From contig JBEKNN010000204.1 in assembly GCA_049522755.1 (NCBI GenBank), forward strand, positions 1 to 17,229: 17,229 bases of DNA. The letters are read 5' to 3'. Position numbers and translations under genes: made by a program. Shown one piece after another: positions 1 to 6,726 of this stretch. Within the stretch, counting starts at the first letter, position 1. Each line of letters begins with the position of its first letter. The notes under the pieces are model-generated. The model worked only from the letters and a program-made list of their open reading frames with translations, had not been told where the DNA came from and made no database searches. Source of the DNA: PALSA-243 sp049522755. Lineage in GTDB: Bacteria; Acidobacteriota; Terriglobia; Bryobacterales; Bryobacteraceae.

Positions 1-616
1 ATCCATAAGGGCAGCCGCGGCCGGATTCAATGGGAATGATATGGAATGTCTCCCACTGATACTTAAAGTGACGCATAATGGGGCTGACGAAACCCGGGAT
101 GCGATTGAACTGATCCAGATCGAGCGTCTCCCATGGAATAAGCGGATAGTCCTGCAGACTGGGCTTGTGTTCCTGCCCGAAATCGTCCAACGGTTTGTAG
201 ACTTCCTTCAAGCAACCGCGCGCGGCGTCGGCGACAATTCGCGGCCAGGTTTCGTCGGCTTCGCCCAAGGCGATGGCATCGGCATGGCGCGGTCCGCCAT
301 CGCGGCCGAGGGCTTCATCGGGCACTTCGGTGACGTGCGGTCCGCCCATCACCACGCGGAGGCCGGCGGCGCGCAGGGCATCGGCCACGCGGTAAGCCTT
401 GGCGACCATGCGGGTCATGGCGCCGATCCCGACCAGGTCGATTTTCGAGCGGAGGGCGAACTGAACCAGCTCTTGGTCGTTCATCGGCTGGGTGTTGCCG
501 TCAACCAGCAGCACTTCATGTCCGGGAGGGGTGAGCGACTGCAGCAGGAACATCCACAAATGCGGCATAAAGTTTTGCGTTATGCCGTTGTCTGGATTGT
601 ACAGGAGTATTTTCAT
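1..616 (-). CDS. B12-binding domain radical SAM protein, N-terminal part (runs off the window)
   Basis: The minus strand reads open from an ATG at 616 to the left edge, giving 205 codons without a stop. The protein begins MKILLYNPD and has a Rossmann-like cobalamin-binding pattern, with VDGN near residue 40, a central LVGIGAMT strand and VVMGGPHVTEVPDEAL near residues 98-113. A linker follows, containing DYPLIPWETLDLDQF. The last residues are ESGRGCPYG. Cys202 is the first cysteine of the expected CxxxCxxC [4Fe-4S]/SAM motif, so the radical SAM barrel lies outside the window. Proteins of this family carry out methylations and other radical modifications on lipids, tetrapyrroles or natural products; the substrate cannot be told from this part. 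No good Shine-Dalgarno precedes the ATG; instead an inverted-repeat arm ends one base before it. A weak in-frame upstream extension exists but looks like structured RNA, not protein. Family call firm, function open. Confidence 0.85.
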   Translation of the reverse strand, partial: MKILLYNPDNGITQNFMPHLWMFLLQSLTPPGHEVLLVDGNTQPMNDQELVQFALRSKIDLVGIGAMTRMVAKAYRVADALRAAGLRVVMGGPHVTEVPDEALGRDGGPRHADAIALGEADETWPRIVADAARGCLKEVYKPLDDFGQEHKPSLQDYPLIPWETLDLDQFNRIPGFVSPIMRHFKYQWETFHIIPIESGRGCPYG

Positions 617-617
617 A

Positions 618-752
618 ACTTGCCGATGCCAGCCGTGAGGCGCTGGGAGTTTCCTCTCCCCGGCAAGTCGTCCCGAACTCGCTCGGCTACTGCCGAGGCA
701 TTCCAACGGGGGATTCGGTGTCGGTCTGAACCATTGAGGATGGTAGCACCAT
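618..752 (-). promoter_or_regulatory. Candidate structured 5' leader RNA of the radical SAM gene
   Basis: Read on the minus strand, the 135 nt before the start codon hold several perfect inverted repeats. ACTTGCCG (668-661) pairs with CGGCAAGT (625-618) in an 8-bp closing helix that ends one base before the ATG. Inside it are GGGAG-AGGAAA-CTCCC (660-645) and CCA(GC)GCC-TCAC-GGC-TGG (646-629), which share two bases. Further upstream is CTCGGC-AGTA-GCCGAG (697-682), enclosed by a 5-bp CCGAA/TTCGG pair (718-714 with 677-673). At 752-730 an ATGGT is flanked on both sides by ACCAT, so two hairpins compete. I see no cobalamin-riboswitch B12 box. Function as a riboswitch or attenuator is inference. 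Confidence 0.4.
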
Positions 753-1329
753 TGGGCTGCGGATACCGGTCATTTGTCGGATGAAGATGCTACAGAGCGA
801 GACCATGTGTATGCGCACGTACACGATGCGGTTTCGCACTGAACTCCCCCTACGTCAGACTCTGCCCTAGTCGATGGCTCGCCGCGCGATTATCTCCGCG
901 ATGCGATTTCCGCTGGCGCGCCGGAATTCACCAACCGATCTTACCCGGCGCACCACGCATTAGCCGCTGTATCTTCCTCGGTCGCGAAAACTGAACTTGG
1001 AACTCGATAGGCTGCGCGCCGACAGTCGTGATCGCCCGTAATCGCGGAATGCGCTTGAGACTGACAGACACAGCCGGATAAGTACTGTCTTTCAGCGAGA
1101 CCTTCTCGACGAATGGTTCGGCCACAGCGCTGTGAGCGTCGCTTCTGCCATAAGTGGCCAGCGCGAGCCGGCTTCACAGGTCGTGCGCCACTCCGATCGA
1201 GTTACACGAGTATGACTATGTATCTTAGCTACGCACCGCTACCTGCCTGACGTGGAATCTGACTGCCGGTTTCCCGCCCAACCGGTCGGGATTAGTCTCA
1301 GGCCGCATGTTTGAGGTATAGTTTCTGGA
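753..1329. other. Intergenic stretch with a possible gene remnant
   Basis: This stretch of about 580 nt has no convincing gene. A minus-strand reading at 1125-928 (GTG start, 65 codons) has a plausible protein texture (VEKVSLKDSTYPAVSVSLKR) but no Shine-Dalgarno sequence. It ends in TGA at 928-930, while another frame continues with a coding-like run (EFRRASGNRIAEIIARRAID) to a TAG at 867-869. This could be a frameshifted remnant or chance; I do not recognise it. Before the peptidase gene, TATAGT at 1317-1322 lies so close to the ATG that, if it is a -10 box, the transcript would be nearly leaderless; no -35 box supports it. Confidence 0.25.
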
Positions 1330-4300
1330 ATGAAGATCCTTCGGTGTCTTGCCGCAGCGCTTCTCGCGACTCCTCTGTTGGCTCAACCCACCAGCGGTCT
1401 GCCCCTGAAGCCGGGCCGCGACGCTAACCAGCCCGTCGATGAGGAGTACACCAGGAAGATCCGCGAGTATACAACCGAGACATTCTTCAACTCACCTCTC
1501 ACCGACTACCTGCCGGCGTCGAAAACTGTGCCCACTCCCAAGGCCGTCCTCGGCGATATCGCGGGCGCTCCCGGCATACTGCCCTATTCGCAGGAAGTCT
1601 ACCGCTACATGCGAATGCTGGAGAAAGCCAGCCCGCGCGTGAAGGTTTTCAGCATCGGCAAGACCGAAGAAGGCCGCGAAATGATCGCGGTGGCCGTGGC
1701 GTCGGAGCGCCTGCTTTCCACGCTTGACGCCAACCGCGCCCGGCTGGCCAAGCTCGCCGATCCGCGTACCATTAACATGGACGACGCCGAGGCCGAGAAG
1801 CTGGTCGCCGCCTCGACGCCCATTTACTACATTACCGGAACCATCCACTCTCCCGAGACAGGCGCCCCTACCGCGCTAATGGAGCTGGCTTACCGGCTCG
1901 CAGTGGACGACAGCGCCTATATCAAATCCATCCGCGAAAACGTGATTACGCTGATCACTCCTATCGTCGAAGTGGACGGGCGCGACCGCATGGTGGATAT
2001 CTATCGCTGGCATATTGAGAACCCCAGCAAGCAGTGGCCGCCGCTGGCGTATTGGGGTCACTATGTGGCCCACGACAATAACCGCGACGCCATGGGACTC
2101 ACACTGCAGCTCACGCGAAACATACTGAACACGTTCGTTGGATGGAAGGCGCAGGTTATCCACGACCTGCACGAATCCGTGCCGTACCTTTACGACAACA
2201 CCGTCGGCGATGGCCCTTACAACGCCTGGATCGACCCTATTCTGGCCGACGAATGGCAGATGATGGGGTGGAACAACGTCTCGGAGATGACTAAGCTCGG
2301 CATGCCCGGCGTGTTCACCCATGGCACGTTCGACACCTGGTCGCCCAGTTATTTGATGTTCATTGCCGCGATGCACAACGGCATCAGCCGGCTCTACGAG
2401 ACCTTTGGAAATGGCGGCGCGGATACCGAAGTGCGCACACTACCGCCGGACGAATACGCGCGCACCTGGTTCAAGCAGAATCCGCCGCTGCCTAAGGCTA
2501 AGTGGTCGCAGCGGAATAACAACAATTACGAAGAGACCGGACTGCTGACGGCGCTTTCTTACTTCTCCGCCAACAACAAGCTATTCCTGCGTAACTTCTA
2601 CTTGAAGGCCAAGCGGTCCATCGAGAAACCGCACACTGAGGGACCGGCAGCTTATGTCTTTACGGCCGCCGATCCGAGGCCTGGCGCACAGGCGGATCTG
2701 TTACGTATGTTGCAGGACCAGGGCTGCGAGATATCCCGCGCCACCGCGCCGTTTACCGTAATGATGCCCGCAAAGAGAGTTGCCGGTCGGGGCGGCCGGG
2801 GTGGACGCGGCGACACGGCGCCAGAGACAGCGATGGCGGCTGAGGCCGCTGCCGACGCCGGCGGCCGCAAGCCCGACGAGAAACCCAAGCCCGAGCCGCG
2901 CACATTTCCGGCGGGCAGTTATGTATTGCGCATGGATCAACCGTACAGCCGTATCGCCGACACGCTGCTCGATTACCAGTATTGGGCAGCGAACGATCCG
3001 CAGAAATCTATCTATGACGACACCGGCTGGACCTTTGGCGAACTCGGCAATGTGCAGGTGACGCGTGTGGGCGACGTCAAGGTGTTGGACGCGGCCATGA
3101 ATCGGGTTTCGGGCGCGGTGCAAGCGCCTGGAGGCGTCGAGGGCGCGGGCAGCGTATTCCTGATCAACCACAACGCGGACAGCGCTTTGATCACGCTGCG
3201 CTATCGCTTCCCTCACGCTTCTTTTGAAGCCGCGGAGGAGCCGTTCGAAACCGGCGGGCATAAGTTCAACCGCGGGTCATTCATAGTGCGCAACGTGGCG
3301 GCCGGCGAACTTGCCGAGGCGTGCGCCGATCTCGGCGTACAGACTTACGCCGTAGCTTCGGCGCCTACAGTGAAGACGCATCCGCTGCGTGCGGCGCGGG
3401 TGGCGATCATGCACACATGGATGAACACGCAAGCCGAGGGATGGTGGCGGTTGGAGTTTGACCGCCTTAAGGTTCCTTACGATTACATCAGCACACAGAC
3501 GGCATCGAAGGATGGAGATCTGCGCTCCAGATACGACGTGATAGTCTTCCCACCGGGCGGCCGCGGGAATCCACAGACAGTCGTCGGCGGGATGCCGATG
3601 TATGGGAACGCTCTGCCGTGGAAAGTCACTCAGCTCACGCCTAATTTGGGTAACACGGATCAGACCGACGATATGCGTCCCGGGCTTGGTTGGACGGGTC
3701 TCGATCATCTACAGGATTTTGTGCGCAAGGGCGGTCTGTTCCTAACTGCGAACGACACCACTAACTTCGCCGTGACGTTTGGATTCTCTCCGGGCGTCTC
3801 GATCGCGACCACGCAGCGGCTGAAGGTGACCGGCTCGGCGGTCCGTTCCAAAATGGTGGACGCGGCCAGCCCGATTGTCTACGGCTATGCCGACAATCTG
3901 GCGATCTTCGCCTCGAATCCTCCAGTCTTCAACGTGTCGAATATGGCGGGTGGCGGCGGCGGCCGGGGTGGAGGCGGCGGCGCCGCCGGCGGCGGTGGCG
4001 GGGGTACGGGCGGCCCCGAGCGGCCGACTGGGCGCGGAACGGCGGACGACCAGGATACGCCGCAGGGGCGGGCGCCAGTGGAGATTCCCGAGGAACCGCA
4101 TCACGAAGTGTGGGAGGCCGCGGCGGTGACCGACGAGCAGCTTCGCAATCCGGTGAACGTGATTCCTCCGGCCGCGCGGCCGCGTGTGGTGCTGCGGTAT
4201 GCCAACGCGAATGAGCTGCTGGTTTCCGGGCTGCTCGATAACGGAGGGGAACTGGCTCAGCACGCCGCCGTGATCGATTCGCCCTTTGGCGATGGTCATG

Positions 4301-4422
4301 TGGTCATGTTCTCGAATAACCCGTTCTGGCGGGCGGAGACTAAGGGGAGTTACTTTCTGGTATTCAATGCGATTATGAATTTTGACAATTTGAACACGGG
4401 CAGAAAGCTGGCGGACAGATGA
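1330..4422 (+). CDS. Secreted M14-family zinc metallocarboxypeptidase with C-terminal amidotransferase-like domain
   Basis: This 1030-residue protein starts with a Sec signal peptide (residues 1-19, ending LLATPLLAQ). The M14 domain spans roughly residues 70-400. H173-S-P-E176 matches the HxxE zinc pair, H281 in HDLHES the third zinc ligand, R252 in DNNRD a substrate-binding position, and E357 in RLYETFGNG the general-base glutamate. The product probably trims peptides outside the cytoplasm. After the catalytic domain, Gly/Arg-rich segments at about 486-495 and 874-897 interrupt the chain. From about residue 688, ARVAIMHTWMNTQAEGWWRL and DVIVFPPGG resemble a class I glutamine-amidotransferase-like fold, catalytic status unknown. 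The length far exceeds a lone M14 domain of about 300 residues; similar long proteins occur in Acidobacteria and Bacteroidetes. Only a weak GAGG lies 13 nt before the ATG. The gene converges with fdhE, with 20 nt between the stops. Confidence 0.88.
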   Translation: MKILRCLAAALLATPLLAQPTSGLPLKPGRDANQPVDEEYTRKIREYTTETFFNSPLTDYLPASKTVPTPKAVLGDIAGAPGILPYSQEVYRYMRMLEKASPRVKVFSIGKTEEGREMIAVAVASERLLSTLDANRARLAKLADPRTINMDDAEAEKLVAASTPIYYITGTIHSPETGAPTALMELAYRLAVDDSAYIKSIRENVITLITPIVEVDGRDRMVDIYRWHIENPSKQWPPLAYWGHYVAHDNNRDAMGLTLQLTRNILNTFVGWKAQVIHDLHESVPYLYDNTVGDGPYNAWIDPILADEWQMMGWNNVSEMTKLGMPGVFTHGTFDTWSPSYLMFIAAMHNGISRLYETFGNGGADTEVRTLPPDEYARTWFKQNPPLPKAKWSQRNNNNYEETGLLTALSYFSANNKLFLRNFYLKAKRSIEKPHTEGPAAYVFTAADPRPGAQADLLRMLQDQGCEISRATAPFTVMMPAKRVAGRGGRGGRGDTAPETAMAAEAAADAGGRKPDEKPKPEPRTFPAGSYVLRMDQPYSRIADTLLDYQYWAANDPQKSIYDDTGWTFGELGNVQVTRVGDVKVLDAAMNRVSGAVQAPGGVEGAGSVFLINHNADSALITLRYRFPHASFEAAEEPFETGGHKFNRGSFIVRNVAAGELAEACADLGVQTYAVASAPTVKTHPLRAARVAIMHTWMNTQAEGWWRLEFDRLKVPYDYISTQTASKDGDLRSRYDVIVFPPGGRGNPQTVVGGMPMYGNALPWKVTQLTPNLGNTDQTDDMRPGLGWTGLDHLQDFVRKGGLFLTANDTTNFAVTFGFSPGVSIATTQRLKVTGSAVRSKMVDAASPIVYGYADNLAIFASNPPVFNVSNMAGGGGGRGGGGGAAGGGGGGTGGPERPTGRGTADDQDTPQGRAPVEIPEEPHHEVWEAAAVTDEQLRNPVNVIPPAARPRVVLRYANANELLVSGLLDNGGELAQHAAVIDSPFGDGHVVMFSNNPFWRAETKGSYFLVFNAIMNFDNLNTGRKLADR

Positions 4423-4442
4423 CTCCCCATTCAGGCCAGTCG

Positions 4443-5186
4443 CTACATGCCGAGCAGGTTGGTTTCTAACTTTACGTAGCCGTGCTCGTCGGCCCAGATA
4501 TTGAGCGCGACAGTGGCTAACTCATCCACTGCCGGTATGGCATGGCCATTTCTGGTAAGATCGACCGACTTGATGTAAGTCCTGCATAAGTCGCACGCCT
4601 CGACGCGGATGTAATCCATCCCGGCGGCGGTGTAGACTGGCAACTGGTCCTTGTCTTGCTCGCCGCAGTTTGGACATACAATTCGGCGATACTGCCATTC
4701 GGTTGCGCACAGGGAGCAAATCAGGCTGCGCTTGGCGCCATCTCCTTCGCCGCGCAACACGCCCGCCACCGGTTTGCCGCCACAGAACGGACATGCGGCT
4801 TCTTGCGTCTGCTGCTGCGGACTGCCCCGCGTAGATAGCCATTCCGCGTAGGGCTGCAATAGCGCGCGGGCGAAGAATAGCGGCTCACTCTCGATGCCGG
4901 CGGTTTTCGCTCCGCTATCCCAGAAGGCGACTATCCTGCCGCCCAAATCGGCGCCCACGGACGCTGTGAGCCTCGCTGGGCCGTGCCTTTTTATTAGATC
5001 GGTCAAAGCCGGCAGGTGGCGAAGCACGGTACGGACATCGGTGTCTGCCCTCGCCGCCAGGCCTTCAAATACGGATTTCTGAAGCAGGGCGATACGCTGG
5101 TAGAAATCGAGCACGTTGGAACTCTCCGGAAACTGCGCGGCTAGTTCCTGCGCCCGTGCGATCCTTCGATCGTAGGCGCTCTTCAT
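4443..5186 (-). CDS. fdhE: Formate dehydrogenase accessory protein FdhE
   Basis: FdhE is a cytoplasmic rubredoxin-like factor needed for active respiratory formate dehydrogenase; it interacts with the catalytic subunit before Tat export. The 247-residue protein has an alpha-helical N-terminal half (about 1-125). The C-terminal half carries four CxxC motifs: C132-C135 (CPFCGG), C157-C160 (CSLCATEW), C171-C174 (CPNCGE) and C198-C201 (CDLCRTYIKSVD), the typical FdhE pattern for metal binding. Its ATG overlaps the TGA of fdnI in an ATGA (5183-5186), so it is the last gene of the operon and probably translationally coupled. The Shine-Dalgarno (CGGAA) is weak, which fits coupling. No terminator hairpin fits in the 20 nt before the convergent peptidase gene. 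Confidence 0.93.
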   Translation of the reverse strand: MKSAYDRRIARAQELAAQFPESSNVLDFYQRIALLQKSVFEGLAARADTDVRTVLRHLPALTDLIKRHGPARLTASVGADLGGRIVAFWDSGAKTAGIESEPLFFARALLQPYAEWLSTRGSPQQQTQEAACPFCGGKPVAGVLRGEGDGAKRSLICSLCATEWQYRRIVCPNCGEQDKDQLPVYTAAGMDYIRVEACDLCRTYIKSVDLTRNGHAIPAVDELATVALNIWADEHGYVKLETNLLGM

Positions 5187-5839
5187 TTCCGGGCGGCACG
5201 TTTACCCACCACCTGCCGATACCAGAGGCGGTGATGCGTCCACGCCCAGTCCCGCGATACAAAGCCGGTCACCATCGCCGTCACGCTGCCTGGCACCATG
5301 AATACGCCCATATACACGTGAATGATGAATGCGCCAATGGTGATCAGGGCGGCGCCTTCGTGAACAATGACCACAATCGGGCGAACCCATCGTAACTGAA
5401 ATGGAACATACTCGGGGAACCACATCGCCAGCCCTGAAAGCACCAGCAGCAACGCACCATAGAACATGGCCCAGTAGAATACCTTTTGTCCGGCATTGAA
5501 TCGCCACTGCGGTGGAACCAACTCATCCCGATTTTCAATGTAATACTTCGTCTTGTCGAACCACTTACGGTCGTCACTCGTCAGCGTCACGTCGCGCCGC
5601 CAGATGTGATGCATCCACATGGCCGCGGCCACGAAGGCCAACCCCACGAACGGGTGCCAGAAGCGTGAAGTGGGTCCGCCGCCGAGTGCGATAGCGATCC
5701 AAAACAGATAGGGTGAATAAAACGCCAAACCTGTCGCCATGCAATACAGATAAGAGAACCCGGTGAGCCAGTGACAGAGCCGTTCTTCGAATGAGTAGCG
5801 CTCAATCCTGTCTGGAAGCGGTATAGCCTCGCTGCTCAT
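5183..5839 (-). CDS. fdnI: Formate dehydrogenase gamma subunit, cytochrome b556
   Basis: This 218-residue membrane subunit of the FdnI/FdoI family holds two haems b and the quinone site. It takes electrons from the beta subunit and reduces menaquinone or ubiquinone. Hydrophobic segments lie near residues 25-52, 61-79, 120-141 and 155-182. The four histidines H23, H62, H160 and H174 sit at constant offset (+5) from the E. coli FdnI haem ligands as I recall them (18, 57, 155, 169), so both haem sites look intact. H174 also corresponds to the residue next to the quinone. The start overlaps the fdnH stop as ATGA (5836-5839), and AAGGTGA just upstream is a good Shine-Dalgarno. The paralogue name fdoI would fit equally well; the family does not separate them. 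Confidence 0.93.
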   Translation of the reverse strand: MSSEAIPLPDRIERYSFEERLCHWLTGFSYLYCMATGLAFYSPYLFWIAIALGGGPTSRFWHPFVGLAFVAAAMWMHHIWRRDVTLTSDDRKWFDKTKYYIENRDELVPPQWRFNAGQKVFYWAMFYGALLLVLSGLAMWFPEYVPFQLRWVRPIVVIVHEGAALITIGAFIIHVYMGVFMVPGSVTAMVTGFVSRDWAWTHHRLWYRQVVGKRAARK

Positions 5840-6723
5840 TTCACCTTTTCCTCTTCGGGCTCGTGTTCGACGGGCTTGGGTCCGAAGCGGAGGAAATGCA
5901 GGGCCACGCCTACAATTCCCCCCACCATAGCCACGTTACCCAACCACTTCAGCGGACCCTTCCAGATACGCACCAGCAGCGGAATTCGCGGATTCCTGGG
6001 AAGGCCGCCGTACTTCTCGGGATGCTCGATATCGTGCAGGACGTAGATCACATGCGTACCGCCCACGCCCGCCGGGTCATACACGCCGGCGTTGGCGTGA
6101 GAAGTGTGTTCGCGCAATTGCGCGGCGCGCTTCTCCGCGATATCCTTCATGTCCTCTTTGCTGCCGAAGTGGAGACAGCCGGTGGGACACGCCTTGACGC
6201 AGGCCGGCTCCAGGCCTGCGCCCACACGGTCCGAGCACAAAGTACACTTATGAACCTTCTTAGTGACCGGATTGAACTTCGGAATATTGAACGGGCACCC
6301 CGTCACGCAATATTGGCAGCCGATGCAATTATCCTGTTGAAAATCGACGATCCCGTTGGCATACTGCACGATGGCCCCATCCGCGGGACACGCGCGCAGA
6401 CAACCGGGGTCGGCGCAGTGCAGGCAGCCGTCTTTACGCATCAGCCAACTGAGCGTACCGTCTTCAGCCACGTCCTCGTTGAAGCGGATCAGGTTATAGT
6501 AATTCCACGCCAGGTCGGGCATGGTCTGGTACGTGTTATCGAACATGGTCTCGCGGAACGGATAGCCGTTCCATTCGAGACAGGCCACTTCGCAGGCCTT
6601 GCACCCGATGCAGGTAGTGACATCGATCAGCTTGCAGACATCGTAGTCGCTTGACGTGTTCTTTCCCGGAGACACGCCGGCGTGCCCGGAAATGGCCTTG
6701 ATCTGGAGCGGTCCGTTGCTCAT
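5836..6723 (-). CDS. fdnH: Formate dehydrogenase beta subunit, four [4Fe-4S] ferredoxin-type protein
   Basis: This 295-residue electron-transfer subunit links the molybdopterin subunit to cytochrome b. Four cysteine groups are complete: C38/C41/C44/C48, C100/C103/C108/C112, C133/C136/C139/C143 and C160/C163/C175/C179, giving ligands for four [4Fe-4S] clusters. A single C-terminal hydrophobic helix at about 261-279, followed by a charged tail, matches the membrane anchor of E. coli FdnH, which carries one haem-proximal helix into the membrane. The ATG lies 3 nt after the fdnG stop, with GGAGAAGG as ribosome binding site inside the end of fdnG. The gene order alpha-beta-gamma-fdhE is that of classical respiratory formate dehydrogenase operons. 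Confidence 0.95.
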   Translation of the reverse strand: MSNGPLQIKAISGHAGVSPGKNTSSDYDVCKLIDVTTCIGCKACEVACLEWNGYPFRETMFDNTYQTMPDLAWNYYNLIRFNEDVAEDGTLSWLMRKDGCLHCADPGCLRACPADGAIVQYANGIVDFQQDNCIGCQYCVTGCPFNIPKFNPVTKKVHKCTLCSDRVGAGLEPACVKACPTGCLHFGSKEDMKDIAEKRAAQLREHTSHANAGVYDPAGVGGTHVIYVLHDIEHPEKYGGLPRNPRIPLLVRIWKGPLKWLGNVAMVGGIVGVALHFLRFGPKPVEHEPEEEKVK

Positions 6724-6726
6724 GGT

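Noticed and set aside
41..784. Plus-strand open reading frame of 247 codons at the left end
   Set aside because: It is antisense to the radical SAM gene, whose minus-strand reading gives clear family motifs; the plus-strand product looks like no protein family.
618..800. Cobalamin riboswitch for the B12-dependent radical SAM gene
   Set aside because: No B12 box (GCCACTG-type) or the usual cobalamin core motifs are visible, so only an unspecified structured leader is claimed.
1492..4299. Several long minus-strand frames inside the peptidase gene
   Set aside because: They are His/Arg-rich shadows of a GC-rich coding strand with a clearly recognised plus-strand product.
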